56,493 bases of DNA, from contig JANDJE010000013.1 of assembly GCA_024331095.1 (NCBI GenBank), forward strand, positions 1 to 56,493, given 5' to 3'. Positions within the stretch are counted from its first letter, which is position 1, and every line of letters begins with the position of its first letter. This DNA is from Nitrospira sp. (GTDB lineage Bacteria; Nitrospirota; Nitrospiria; Nitrospirales; Nitrospiraceae). The notes under the pieces were generated by a model. It saw only the letters and a program-made list of their open reading frames with translations. It ran no database searches and was not told the origin of the DNA. Shown here in pieces: positions 9,167-18,489 of this stretch. The translations under genes were made by a program, and so were the position numbers.

Positions 9167-9583
9167 TTACGGAATCTCGTCCAAGAGCGTCGATTGAATC
9201 GGCAGCAGCGGAGCCGTTTGACGCGGGGAACCCGGTAGAATGAGCGGATTGCCGGTTTGATTGGCGCCTTGAATCAGTCCAATGGAAAGCTGCGGTCCCA
9301 AGGTTCCAACCGCCCCGCTCCAGGCTTGACCCGTGGCTGGGTTGCGAAAACTGTAGGTTTGGAAATTCTGGCCCGGCGTGTACAGGAATCCCTGCGTGCC
9401 CTGGTTGTCAATGTAGAGGCTGCCTCCTGGAAACCTGACGAGGGGCGCCACGCCGCCGCCAAAGGCCCGCACACCGGACACGCCTTGCCCCCAGGCGGTC
9501 GAACCGAATTGCCCTGTCAGGAACAGAAACATAGACAGACCCGCCATCACCCTCGTCATTTCCAACAAGCGCGCGCCTTTCAT
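9167..9583 (-). CDS. exported hypothetical protein
   Basis: A 138-residue protein with a clear signal peptide (MTRVMAGLSMFLFLTGQFGSTAWGQ within the first 33 residues). The mature part is Gly/Gln/Pro-rich with short repeated turns (PGGSLYIDNQGTQGFLYTPGQNF) and no cysteine. No family is recognised. It is divergent from the TolC-family gene; their starts are 66 bases apart, and the TolC promoter overlaps this gene's first codons. Confidence 0.6.
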   Translation of the reverse strand: MKGARLLEMTRVMAGLSMFLFLTGQFGSTAWGQGVSGVRAFGGGVAPLVRFPGGSLYIDNQGTQGFLYTPGQNFQTYSFRNPATGQAWSGAVGTLGPQLSIGLIQGANQTGNPLILPGSPRQTAPLLPIQSTLLDEIP

Positions 9584-9611
9584 GACAATTTCCTTTTTGC
9601 CGGATTATAGT
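9582..9611 (+). promoter_or_regulatory. promoter of the TolC-family gene
   Basis: ATGACA (9582-9587) and TATAGT (9606-9611) are 18 bases apart, about 40 bases before the ATG at 9650. The -35 box overlaps the start codon of the divergent exported-protein gene. Confidence 0.5.
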
Positions 9612-9649
9612 ATGGGCTGGTAACCGATGTCGATTCCAAGGAGGAGTGT

Positions 9650-11224
9650 ATGGAGCTCGGAACGGTATCTCTTGGTTTGAGGCGCACGGCCATTTTCCTC
9701 ATGGTGTTCTGGATGGCCTCGGGACCGATTGGCGGTCCGACGTCGGCATCAACCGGCGAGGCATCGGAGACACCGGCCGAGTTACGCGAAACCCTCTCGC
9801 TCGCGGACGCCGCACTGCGCGCGTTGCAATATAACCTCGACATCAGCATCAGCCGCCACACCAAGGAAAGCCGACTGGCCGACATCGTCATCGAGCAATC
9901 GAAGTTCGATCCGACCTTCAGCATCAACGGGCAATACAATCGGATCGTCAGCCCTCTCAACCGACCGGTGTTCGGCGGCACCAATCCCGACCTCAGGCAG
10001 ATCCAGACCTTCGACCAACGCAATCACTCCGTCACCGTCGATGTGACGAAAAATCTGATCACCGGCGGCAACGTGGACCTGAATTACAGTCCGTCTCGCA
10101 GCAGCGTCAATCAAGACGTCGCCAGAGGATTTTTGTTTAACCCTTCGTGGACCGGCGGCCTCGCGTTGACGATCACTCAACCGCTGTTGCGCAACGCCGG
10201 CATCGACATCAATAAAACCTTCATCAAGGTCGCTCAGAATAACGCCGAGGTGGAGCAGCATGTCTTTCGCGATCGCGTGATGAGTGTCATCGCGTCGGTG
10301 GAACAAACCTATTGGGAACTCGTCTTCGCGAACGAAAACCTGAAAGTCGCCCAGACCGCCCTCAAGGCCGCCGAAGAATTGCTGGCCTCCAATCGCGCCA
10401 AACTGAAAGCCGGCGTCATGTCCATCGTGGACGTCCTGCAGGCGGAAGCGGCCGTCGCCTCGCGCGTGGAACAAGTGCTGGTCGCCGAACGAACCATCCA
10501 CGACCAGGAAGATCAGCTCCGCCGCCTGCTGAATCCGGGAGAAGACAGCCTGCGGCAAGACGTCCATATCATGCCCGCCGACGCACCCGTCACCGTGCTC
10601 GAACCGCTGAGCCTTCAAGAGGCCATCGACACCGCCATCGAACGGCGGCCTGAAATCGTCCAGGCGAAAAAGAACGTGGAATCGGGCGAGCTGAACAAGG
10701 AATTCGCCCGCAACCAACTGCTTCCCACCCTCTCGCTCCAAGGGACCATCGGACTGTCCGGCTTGGGCAAAGATTACGGCGATTCGTTCACCAGAAACTT
10801 CGGCGGAGACTTTTACAACTACGGCGCGGGCTTGGTCTTGAGCTATCCCCTCGGCAACCGCTCCGCGCTCAGCACGTACAACAAACGCCAATTGGAAGCC
10901 AAAAACGCCGAAGCCGCGCTCGCCAGCGTTCGCCAGCAAATCATCGTGGGCGTCCGCGAAGCGGTGCGGCGGGTCCAGACCGATTTCAAACGGATCGAGA
11001 CAACCAGATCCGCTCGCATCATGGCCGAGAAACAGCTCCAGGCCGAGCGGGAACGGCTGCGTGTCGGGCTGAGCACCACCCGATTCGTGCTCGACTTTCA
11101 GCGGGACTTGGCCGTGGCGCAGGCCAATGAGCTGCGGGCCGTGATCGATTACAATAAGTCCCTGTCAAACCTGGCGCGACACAAGGCGACCACATTGGAC
11201 CGCTACCACATTCAGTTGGAATGA
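9650..11224 (+). CDS. TolC-family outer-membrane efflux channel
   Basis: A 524-residue protein with signal peptide and the two repeated outer-membrane efflux protein (OEP) domains of TolC-type trimeric channels. Typical features are LRETLSLADAALRALQYNLDI near residue 45, the long helices AEELLASNRAKLKAGVMSIVDVLQAEAAVASR (around 245-275), and the second-repeat helix RERLRVGLSTTRFVLDFQRDLAVAQANE close to the C-terminus. AAGGAGGAG stands 4 bases before the ATG. No inner-membrane pump or membrane-fusion protein lies next to it, so the partner must be encoded elsewhere. The beta-barrel region (residues 75-140) is rich in Asn/Ser/Thr, as expected. Confidence 0.93.
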   Translation: MELGTVSLGLRRTAIFLMVFWMASGPIGGPTSASTGEASETPAELRETLSLADAALRALQYNLDISISRHTKESRLADIVIEQSKFDPTFSINGQYNRIVSPLNRPVFGGTNPDLRQIQTFDQRNHSVTVDVTKNLITGGNVDLNYSPSRSSVNQDVARGFLFNPSWTGGLALTITQPLLRNAGIDINKTFIKVAQNNAEVEQHVFRDRVMSVIASVEQTYWELVFANENLKVAQTALKAAEELLASNRAKLKAGVMSIVDVLQAEAAVASRVEQVLVAERTIHDQEDQLRRLLNPGEDSLRQDVHIMPADAPVTVLEPLSLQEAIDTAIERRPEIVQAKKNVESGELNKEFARNQLLPTLSLQGTIGLSGLGKDYGDSFTRNFGGDFYNYGAGLVLSYPLGNRSALSTYNKRQLEAKNAEAALASVRQQIIVGVREAVRRVQTDFKRIETTRSARIMAEKQLQAERERLRVGLSTTRFVLDFQRDLAVAQANELRAVIDYNKSLSNLARHKATTLDRYHIQLE

Positions 11225-11324
11225 GACGAACCGCTTCTCCAATTTCCACGACACCGAGCATGAGCGAGGGGATCCCCGTCCCTCCGATTTCAAGCCAAGC
11301 CGGCCGGCCGCCCGATCAATCGCC

Positions 11325-12344
11325 ATGAATCCGTCCTTCTCCAGTTATCTTGTCAACGACGTGTTCGGCGATCCGGGCGTGTACGTGGAAATCCGCTGGT
11401 CCAAGCGGGCCATGCTGTTTGACCTCGGACAGAACGACGGGTTGGGCCCCACCAGGCTCCTTCGGGCCGGCGAGATGTTCATCTCCCACACGCACATGGA
11501 CCATTTTATCGGATTCGATACCGTGCTCCGGGTGGCGCTGGGGCGAGGCAAGACGCTCCGCCTCTTCGGCCCTCCCGGATTGATCGACAACGTGGAGGGC
11601 AAACTCCGCGGCTACACTTGGAATCTGGTCGAGGGGTATCCCTTGACGATCGACGTCACGGAGTTTGACCGGCGGACGACCCGGCGCACCGTCTTTCACG
11701 CCGGCAACGGATTTCAACCGACGCCTCCCGTCGAAACTCCCCGTGCGGTGATTCCGGCATGCCATCCCTTCACGGTCTTGGATGATCCCATGTTCGTCGT
11801 CAAGGCCGTCGCGCTGAATCATCGAATTCCCTCTTTCGCCTACTCGCTGGAAGAGCCCTTCCACATCAACGTCAACAAGCAGAAATTGCATCAGGCCGGG
11901 CTGCGGGTCGGCGCCTGGCTGACAGAGGTCAAGCAACACATCCGGCAAGGCCGACCGGACGACTTCCATTTTACGGTGGCGCTCTATGATGAACATCGAC
12001 GGGAAGAACGGGAGTTCACACTGGGCGAGATCAAGGAACGGTTCTTGACGATCTCGCGGGGGCAGAAAATCGCCTACGTGGTCGATGCCCGCTACGACGA
12101 GGAAAACGAAGCCGCCATCGTGGCGCTCGCCCGCGGCGCCGATGTCTTCTATTGCGAAGCCCCCTATCTGGAGATCGACGCCGACAAAGCCCGCGATCGA
12201 TATCATTTGACCGCGCGGCAGGCCGGACTGATGGCCCGCAAGGCGCAAGTCCGCGACCTCGTCGTGTTTCATTTTTCGCCGCGCTATACGGGGCAAGGCG
12301 AAGCGTTGGAGCGGGAAGCCATGGAAGCGTTTCAAGGAACCTGA
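11325..12344 (+). CDS. RNase Z-like metallo-beta-lactamase-fold hydrolase
   Basis: A 339-residue cytoplasmic protein of the metallo-beta-lactamase fold. The zinc motif reads SHTHMDHFIGFD (about residues 53-64), and a C-terminal VFHFSPRYTGQG (about 314-325) corresponds to the conserved His-containing end of the RNase Z/ElaC group. True tRNase Z enzymes share HxHxDH, but this protein has an unusual middle section (GLRVGAWLTEVKQHIRQGRPDD) where the exosite would be expected. It may act on another RNA or small-molecule phosphodiester. It is followed after 9 bases by the small membrane gene at 12354, probably in one transcript. Confidence 0.8.
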   Translation: MNPSFSSYLVNDVFGDPGVYVEIRWSKRAMLFDLGQNDGLGPTRLLRAGEMFISHTHMDHFIGFDTVLRVALGRGKTLRLFGPPGLIDNVEGKLRGYTWNLVEGYPLTIDVTEFDRRTTRRTVFHAGNGFQPTPPVETPRAVIPACHPFTVLDDPMFVVKAVALNHRIPSFAYSLEEPFHINVNKQKLHQAGLRVGAWLTEVKQHIRQGRPDDFHFTVALYDEHRREEREFTLGEIKERFLTISRGQKIAYVVDARYDEENEAAIVALARGADVFYCEAPYLEIDADKARDRYHLTARQAGLMARKAQVRDLVVFHFSPRYTGQGEALEREAMEAFQGT

Positions 12345-12353
12345 GGAGGGTCT

Positions 12354-12692
12354 GTGAACGAACTCGTGAAATATGCCGTGTATTTTCTGCTGGGCGGAAC
12401 GATCGTCAGCGTCTCCACCTATCTGGGCTCGCAAGGCAAATCCTTCCTGGCCGCCTTTGCTAGCACCTTTCCCGCGATTACCGGCGCAACCTTCGTGCTG
12501 ATGTACCTGAACGGGGGAAGCGACGCGATCGTCGGCTACGCCAGAAATCTCCTCTGGTTCGTCCCACCGTGGATCGTCTACGTCACCGTCATGATCGCGG
12601 GAGTTCCCCGTCTGGGTTTTTGGCCGACGATGGCCGGCTCGCTGGCCCTGTACATGGCTTGCATCGGTCTCGTGCGACTCTGGCTTCGCTAG
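12354..12692 (+). CDS. small four-helix membrane protein, DUF3147-like
   Basis: A 112-residue integral membrane protein with about four hydrophobic helices: ELVKYAVYFLLGGTIVSVSTYLG, FLAAFASTFPAITGATFVLMYL, LLWFVPPWIVYVTVMIAGV and WPTMAGSLALYMACIGLV. The layout resembles GlpM/DUF3147 small membrane proteins, whose function is poorly known. The start is GTG, with GAGGAGG before it and only 9 bases between it and the preceding stop, which suggests coupling with the RNase Z-like gene. Confidence 0.65.
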   Translation: MNELVKYAVYFLLGGTIVSVSTYLGSQGKSFLAAFASTFPAITGATFVLMYLNGGSDAIVGYARNLLWFVPPWIVYVTVMIAGVPRLGFWPTMAGSLALYMACIGLVRLWLR

Positions 12693-12778
12693 GCCCATTC
12701 GAACCCGCGAGAAGGCGCTTCCGCGCGAGTTCCGCCCCTTTCTTCCCTCGTTGAACCGGCATCCCGACAGTTGCTAGG

Positions 12779-15604
12779 ATGACCGGCTTGTTATCAGCGG
12801 AAATGACCACCGTGCCAAACTCTCTCGACTCCACCCCCTCGACCAACCGGCTTATCATTGAAGGGGCGCGACAGAACAATCTCAAGAACGTCTCGCTCCA
12901 GATCCCTCATAACCAGGTGACGGCCGTCACCGGCGTCTCCGGATCGGGGAAGTCCTCCCTCGCCTTCGACACCATTTTCGCCGAAGGTCAATGGCGCTAC
13001 GTCGAATCGCTCTCGACCTATGCCCGCATGTTTCTCGACAAGGTGGCCCGCCCCGACGTCGATCGCATCGCGAACGTCCGCCCCGCCATCGCGATCGAAC
13101 AAAAAAATCAGGTGCGCACCGCCCGTTCGACCGTAGGCACGGCGACGGAAATCGCCGACCTGTTGCGCCTGTTGTTCGCCAAGATCGGCAAACCGACCTG
13201 CCCGGATTGCCGAAAGGAAGCCCGCTCATTGACTCCGGAGTCGATTGTCGATGATCTCCTGGCTCGATTCCCCGCCGCACGGGCCATGGTGCTCTTCCCC
13301 ATCGTCGCGCCGACGCCGAAACAGGAGCCGCTCTTCATTCAATCGCTCTTGACTCGCGGCTTCACGCGCCTCAACGTCTCCGGCGACATCGTCGATCTGC
13401 TCGATTCCACCCCGCCGGCGCTGCATGGCGTTCCATCGCTTTCTGTCGTTCTCGACCGGCTGATCATCAATAGTGACAACCGGCCTCGCCTGGCGGAAGC
13501 CGTTGAAACGGCCATCCGCGAGGGAGAGGGCCGCTGCGCCGTGGACGTCATCGGCCACGGCCGAGAGTCTTACAGAACCGGTTTCCTCTGCCAGACCTGC
13601 GGCAGGACGTTCGAGCCGTTGCGCCCCGTCCTGTTCTCGTTCAATCATCCGCTGGGCGCCTGCCCCGAATGCAAAGGATTCGGCAACGTCTTGCGCTACG
13701 ACCCGGATCTCGTGATCCCCGACCGGAACAAATCGTTGGTCCAGGGCGCCATCGAACCCTGGAGCAAACCCAGCGCGGACTGGTGGCAAACACGGATGTT
13801 GTCGGCGATGAAACGGCGGGGAGTGGACGTTGCGGCGCCGTTCCGGTCGTTGTCCCCCGACATCCAACGATTGCTCTGGACCGGAGACAAGTCGTTCGAA
13901 GGGATCAACGACTTTTTCACGTATCTGGAGGGCAAACGATACAAGCTTCACGTGCGCGTGCTCCTCAGCCGCTATCGCTCGCCGTTTGATTGTCCGGGTT
14001 GTCGCGGCAGTCGCCTGCGACCGGAAGCCCTGTTCGTCAAAATCGCCGGCATGGACATCCATGCGCTTTCGACCCTGACGGTCGAGAATCTTCGCGAATG
14101 GCTTCGCTCGCTGCCGTTGTCCTCGTTTGAGCAGGCCGTTGCCGGCGACCTGTTGCGGATGCTCGACGAGAAACTGAGTTTCTTGCTGCGGGTCGGTCTT
14201 GGATACGTCACCCTTGCCCGCCAAACCAAAACGCTGTCGGGCGGGGAAGCTCAACGCGTCTCGCTGGCCAACCACCTGGGATCCAGGCTGGTCGGAACGC
14301 TTTACGTGTTGGATGAGCCGACGATCGGTCTTCACGCGCGAGACACCGAGCGGCTCGCCGGAATCCTGAAGGACTTGTCGGCGGCCGGCAATACGGTCAT
14401 CGTCGTCGAGCACGACCGCCGGATGATCGAGTCGGCCGATTATATCGTCGAGCTGGGCCCCCGATCCGGGAAAGACGGCGGACACGTCGTCTGCGCCGCG
14501 CCATCGAAGACGTTTCTCCTCGACCCGACCGCGATCACGGCCCGCTATCTTCGGGGAGAAGATTCTCTTCCGCTTCCGAAATCACGGCGCGCGGGATCGG
14601 GCAAGTTTCTCGTGATCGCCGGCGCGTCGGAACACAATCTGAAAGATCTGCTGGTCCGCTTTCCGCTCGGAATGTTCATCTGCGTGACCGGCGTATCCGG
14701 TTCCGGCAAGAGCACGTTGGTGAACGATACGCTCTATCGCGCCCTCGCGCGCGCCTTTCGCGTCGAGTCGCTGCCGATGGGCCGCTTTACGGCCATCAAG
14801 GGCATCGAGCACCTCAAGGGCGTCCGTCACATCGATCAGCAACCGATCGGCCGAACGCCGCGATCCAATCCCATCACCTATCTCAAAGCCTTCGACGACA
14901 TTCGACGGATCTTTGCGTCGGAACCGGTCGCGCTTCGACAAGGGCTCGCCCCTCGGCATTTTTCATTCAACACGGCCGGCGGCCGTTGCGAGCGGTGCCA
15001 GGGAAGCGGCGTGGAAAAGCTGGAGATGTACTTCTTTGAAGACATCTACGTCCCTTGCGAGGAGTGCGACGGAAAGCGGTTCAAGCCGGAGATTCTGACC
15101 GTCCGCCACCGGGGGAAAACCGTTTCCGACGTCCTGGCCATGACCGCGGACGAAGCGTCGGCCTTCTTCGCCGACGAACCGAAGCTCCGCGAGAAACTTC
15201 GCATCCTGTCGTCGATCGGGCTCGGTTATCTTCAATTAGGTCAATCGGCCACCACCCTCTCGGGCGGCGAAGCTCAACGGCTGAAAGTCGCGGCGGAGTT
15301 GCAAACCGGAACGGCGAAGGATCTGCTGTACATCATGGACGAACCGACCACCGGTCTGCACTTCGACGACGTGAAGAAACTGCTCGCGGTGCTGCACAGG
15401 CTCGTCAACGCGGGCAATACCGTGATCGTCGTCGAGCATAACCTCGACGTCATCAAGTCGGCCGATTGGATCATCGATCTCGGCCCGGAAGGCGGCGAAG
15501 CCGGCGGGCGAATCGTCGCGGAAGGGCGGCCGGAACAGGTCGCCTCCGTCACGACGTCGCATACGGGACGATTTCTGGCCAAGGCGCTTCAAGAGGCGCG
15601 CTAG
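12779..15604 (+). CDS. divergent UvrA-family excinuclease ATPase
   Basis: A 941-residue protein with the tandem ABC-ATPase architecture of UvrA, the damage-sensing subunit of nucleotide excision repair. It has Walker A GVSGSGKSSLAFD (near residue 45) and GVSGSGKSTLVND (near 638), two signature motifs TLSGGEAQR, DEPTIGLHARD and DEPTTGLHFDD as Walker B regions, and zinc-binding CxxC pairs including CERCQGSGV...CEECDGKRF. The first half departs from textbook UvrA: where canonical proteins read SPAISIDQKTT, this reads RPAIAIEQKNQVRTARSTVGT. It is therefore either this lineage's only UvrA or a second, UvrA2-like paralogue. uvrB lies 7 kb away on the other strand. An ATG eight codons downstream is an alternative start. 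Confidence 0.85.
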   Translation: MTGLLSAEMTTVPNSLDSTPSTNRLIIEGARQNNLKNVSLQIPHNQVTAVTGVSGSGKSSLAFDTIFAEGQWRYVESLSTYARMFLDKVARPDVDRIANVRPAIAIEQKNQVRTARSTVGTATEIADLLRLLFAKIGKPTCPDCRKEARSLTPESIVDDLLARFPAARAMVLFPIVAPTPKQEPLFIQSLLTRGFTRLNVSGDIVDLLDSTPPALHGVPSLSVVLDRLIINSDNRPRLAEAVETAIREGEGRCAVDVIGHGRESYRTGFLCQTCGRTFEPLRPVLFSFNHPLGACPECKGFGNVLRYDPDLVIPDRNKSLVQGAIEPWSKPSADWWQTRMLSAMKRRGVDVAAPFRSLSPDIQRLLWTGDKSFEGINDFFTYLEGKRYKLHVRVLLSRYRSPFDCPGCRGSRLRPEALFVKIAGMDIHALSTLTVENLREWLRSLPLSSFEQAVAGDLLRMLDEKLSFLLRVGLGYVTLARQTKTLSGGEAQRVSLANHLGSRLVGTLYVLDEPTIGLHARDTERLAGILKDLSAAGNTVIVVEHDRRMIESADYIVELGPRSGKDGGHVVCAAPSKTFLLDPTAITARYLRGEDSLPLPKSRRAGSGKFLVIAGASEHNLKDLLVRFPLGMFICVTGVSGSGKSTLVNDTLYRALARAFRVESLPMGRFTAIKGIEHLKGVRHIDQQPIGRTPRSNPITYLKAFDDIRRIFASEPVALRQGLAPRHFSFNTAGGRCERCQGSGVEKLEMYFFEDIYVPCEECDGKRFKPEILTVRHRGKTVSDVLAMTADEASAFFADEPKLREKLRILSSIGLGYLQLGQSATTLSGGEAQRLKVAAELQTGTAKDLLYIMDEPTTGLHFDDVKKLLAVLHRLVNAGNTVIVVEHNLDVIKSADWIIDLGPEGGEAGGRIVAEGRPEQVASVTTSHTGRFLAKALQEAR

Positions 15605-15605
15605 A

Positions 15606-17036
15606 TCATGCTTCCTGTTTCCGCTCCGACTCTCCGTGCGGAGACTCTTCCTCTTGCTTTCTATTTGCCGGAGGAGGAACCGAGGCCGACGGCTCACCCG
15701 CCAACTTTTTGTGCAGATATTTTCTGCTGATCGTCGTTACGATAAACGCCAAACCGATCGCAACGGGCACGAAGACGGCCGACGCCAGATTGTAATTGGC
15801 AAGCCACCCCACCTCGGAGAGCCCCTTGAATACGTAGCCCATCAGGCCGGATAAGTAATAAGCGATGACGATGACCGAGAGACCTTCGACGGTGTGTTGG
15901 AGCAGCACCTGACTTTTCGTCGTCTTGTCCACGCTCTGCAGCAACGTCAGGTTCTGCGCCTCGACGAGAAGATCGACGCGGGTGCGGATGATCGAAATGA
16001 TGCCTTCAAACCCGCTCCGCAGGGTATCGATCCGTTTCAGCAACTGCTGGTATCCCTCCGCCACACCGGTGATTCCGCCCAACACGTAATCCGAGAGGGG
16101 CCGGTAGGACTCGATCGGTTTTTCCATCAACGAGGCCAGCGTAGCGTGCACGATCTTGTCGTACGGAGCCGCGGCGGACAGTTCAAAATGTAACCTGCCG
16201 GCCATGCGATTCGTCTTCAGCAGGTCCTGCGTCAGACTGTTCAACCATCGCTGAAGCGTCCGCGAATCGGCGTGACCGATGTGGTCGGTGATGATCTCGC
16301 GCTGTTTGAGATGGACCTGTTCGAATTTGTAGACCTGGTCGATGGCGGCGGAGAAGAGCGGCTTCTGCATCAGCAACAAATGATAATACGTTTCAATCCG
16401 CACGATACCGTCCACGACGTCTTTAAGATGCGCCGCATCGGGCCGCGCCGATGCGACCGTGACCCAGTATCGTTCTTTGCCGCGATCGTCCGGCGTAAAA
16501 CTCGCGAATACGCTGGTGTGATCGTTCAGGATCCGACTGCCGTACAACACCGGGCCCGGAAGCAGCGTGCGCAGGCGTTCGCGCGACGGCGGCGCCTTCG
16601 GCGTCAGCACGATGTCCAAGCGGCAGACCGCCGTCCCCAAGAGGGTATCCGGGAATCGATATCCCGGAAAGGTGAGGGGACCGAAGGCGACGTCGCCTCG
16701 GTCCGGCGGAGGAAGGTGCCACGACTGGTACTTGTAATACTCGGTGTGCGCCTGCCACAGGACGATGAGTCGCTCGCCGTCTCGGGTTTCTTTGACTCCG
16801 TAGCCGAACGTATCCCGCAGCACCACCGCCTCCGGCGGAATCTCCAGCGTTTCCAGCAACAATTGGAATTCTTTTCGACTGGCCGGACGCTGAGCCGGCG
16901 GGTCCGCCATGCGAAACGCCTGGTAATGCACGTGCGCGGGCGCCCTCAGCCAATCGGCCAGAGGCATCTGAGGCCGTTCGTGCAACGTTCGCAGCAACAT
17001 GTCGGCTCCCGACTTCGGCGGCGACTGATGATTCAC
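15606..17036 (-). CDS. DUF3422 membrane-anchored protein
   Basis: A 476-residue protein matching the DUF3422 pattern. The N-terminal HERPQMPLADWLRAPAHVHY recalls the HARP-type opening. The middle is soluble and helical, and the C-terminus holds two membrane helices (TVEGLSVIVIAYYLSGLMGYVF and LASAVFVPVAIGLAFIVTTI) separated by a short loop, followed by a basic and Pro/Glu-rich tail. The function of the family is unknown; the layout, a large cytosolic domain with a C-terminal hairpin, resembles CorA-like or coiled-coil membrane anchors. It converges on the UvrA-like gene with a 1-base gap. The CsgG-like lipoprotein gene lies 33 bases upstream on the same strand, so the two may be co-transcribed. 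Confidence 0.8.
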   Translation of the reverse strand: MNHQSPPKSGADMLLRTLHERPQMPLADWLRAPAHVHYQAFRMADPPAQRPASRKEFQLLLETLEIPPEAVVLRDTFGYGVKETRDGERLIVLWQAHTEYYKYQSWHLPPPDRGDVAFGPLTFPGYRFPDTLLGTAVCRLDIVLTPKAPPSRERLRTLLPGPVLYGSRILNDHTSVFASFTPDDRGKERYWVTVASARPDAAHLKDVVDGIVRIETYYHLLLMQKPLFSAAIDQVYKFEQVHLKQREIITDHIGHADSRTLQRWLNSLTQDLLKTNRMAGRLHFELSAAAPYDKIVHATLASLMEKPIESYRPLSDYVLGGITGVAEGYQQLLKRIDTLRSGFEGIISIIRTRVDLLVEAQNLTLLQSVDKTTKSQVLLQHTVEGLSVIVIAYYLSGLMGYVFKGLSEVGWLANYNLASAVFVPVAIGLAFIVTTISRKYLHKKLAGEPSASVPPPANRKQEEESPHGESERKQEA

Positions 17037-17069
17037 GTCCGTTTCCGCTCCTTTCCAAATCGTCGTGCC

Positions 17070-18299
17070 CTATAACCCCGGTCGTTTCTCCGCGGTGAGG
17101 CGCACGGTGAAAAAACGTCCGTCCCTCACGACGCCCAACTGCAACTCCTGTCCCGCCTCGACCCGACACAGTCGTCTGGCGTCGCGCTCGGTCTTGACCG
17201 TCGAGAACGAGACTCCGTTACAAGCCGTCACGTGATCGCCGACCTTGAGACCGGCTTTGTCTCCGGGCAGACCGATCCGCAGTTCCGTCACCAGGTAGTA
17301 TTGCTCCCTGGAATCTCTTCTGAATTGCCAGCTCACGCCGATGCGGCCGGATCCCAACAAATCCGCCTGGACGCCGAACAGAGTGAGGATCCGGTTGACG
17401 ATCAACCGGGCGGCCCGTTCCGGATTGTCGCTCGTCGGATCGGTCAGATGTCCTTGCCCGCTGAAGAGGAGGCGTCCCGTTTCCACGTCGATCATCCGCA
17501 ACGACAAGGAAACGCTGCTCGTCCGCTCTTGCCGCCGTCGTTCCCATTGCTGAACTTCTCCCACGACAATGGCGTCCGCGCCGACCAGTTGACCGATCCG
17601 CAGAGCGTCGGCGTCGCCGCCGTGAGTCAATTGAATCACTTGCTCCCGCAACACATCGTCCAACTGCGCCCGTTCGACGACATTCAGGCCGAGGTCCAGC
17701 ATCAGCGTCGTCACCATGCCCGCCATTCGAGATCCGGTTCCCGGCATACCCACCGCATCCTCGAACGGCATGACCGCCATCGTCCGATACCGTTCGATCG
17801 AGGCGGCGTCGATGGGTCCTCTTCCCGACACGACCGGCTCAAGCCCTCGCTCCGACACCGATCCGGCCGCGCAGGCTCGGCGTTTCTGCATGATGGCCGA
17901 CGGGTGCCCCCAAGCGCACAGTTCGTTGTCGATGAACACCACGTGGTAAGGGGTTTCGCGCTGGTCGGAGACAAGATTGGTGAAGGGGTAAAACACACAG
18001 CCCCCGATCCACATCGAAAGCGGACAATAGGCGAGTTCGTACAACCACTGTCTCCTGGCCGTCAGCGAGTATTCCCAGATCACCATCCGTCCGTCGTCTC
18101 GAAAGACGCGATCCGGATGGCCGATCCGTTCAAGCGCCTGCGGCTTCGTCATGGGAATCGTCAGCCGATCCAATTTCGCTTCAGACTTGAAAACGGTGTA
18201 GCCTACTCCGCAGCCGCTCATCATGATCGCCAGCGCGAACGTCGTCGTCAGATTCGCCACCTCGCGCGCCGGAACCACCGTCTGACGACAGAACGACAT
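17070..18299 (-). CDS. CsgG-like lipoprotein with C-terminal PDZ domain
   Basis: A 409-residue predicted lipoprotein. The leader ends in the lipobox-like LAIMMSGC (Cys at about residue 30). A SmpA/OmlA-like segment (MTKPQALERIGHPDRVFRDDGR) follows. Residues about 170-300 resemble the CsgG/HfaB curli-secretion fold: TMAVMPFEDAV, GLNVVERAQLDDVL, GADAIVVGEVQQW and SLRMIDVETGRLLFSGQG. The last 100 residues look like a PDZ domain (LRIGLPGDKAGLKVGDHVTACNGVSFSTV). No curli subunits are nearby. CsgG homologues make outer-membrane export pores, but many relatives outside curli loci are simply periplasmic lipoproteins. The three-part fusion is unusual. Confidence 0.75.
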   Translation of the reverse strand: MSFCRQTVVPAREVANLTTTFALAIMMSGCGVGYTVFKSEAKLDRLTIPMTKPQALERIGHPDRVFRDDGRMVIWEYSLTARRQWLYELAYCPLSMWIGGCVFYPFTNLVSDQRETPYHVVFIDNELCAWGHPSAIMQKRRACAAGSVSERGLEPVVSGRGPIDAASIERYRTMAVMPFEDAVGMPGTGSRMAGMVTTLMLDLGLNVVERAQLDDVLREQVIQLTHGGDADALRIGQLVGADAIVVGEVQQWERRRQERTSSVSLSLRMIDVETGRLLFSGQGHLTDPTSDNPERAARLIVNRILTLFGVQADLLGSGRIGVSWQFRRDSREQYYLVTELRIGLPGDKAGLKVGDHVTACNGVSFSTVKTERDARRLCRVEAGQELQLGVVRDGRFFTVRLTAEKRPGL

Positions 18300-18489
18300 G
18301 CCGCGAGCCTATCATCGCAGCGGACGCGCTGCAACGGCGATCTCGCCCTCGTTCACCCGACGAGAACAAGATACATGGCGGGCGAGGACAGAAACACCGG
18401 CGACCGGTCGAGAGGCGGAGGTCTTCGTTACAAACGAAACGAACGCTCGCGTTGCGTTCGCGCAACTCGGCGAACCTACCGAGTCATCA

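Noticed and set aside
9782..10939. A 385-codon minus-strand frame opposite the TolC-family gene
   Set aside because: It is a shadow of an intact outer-membrane efflux gene with a strong ribosome-binding site; its own sequence is low in structure and lacks motifs.
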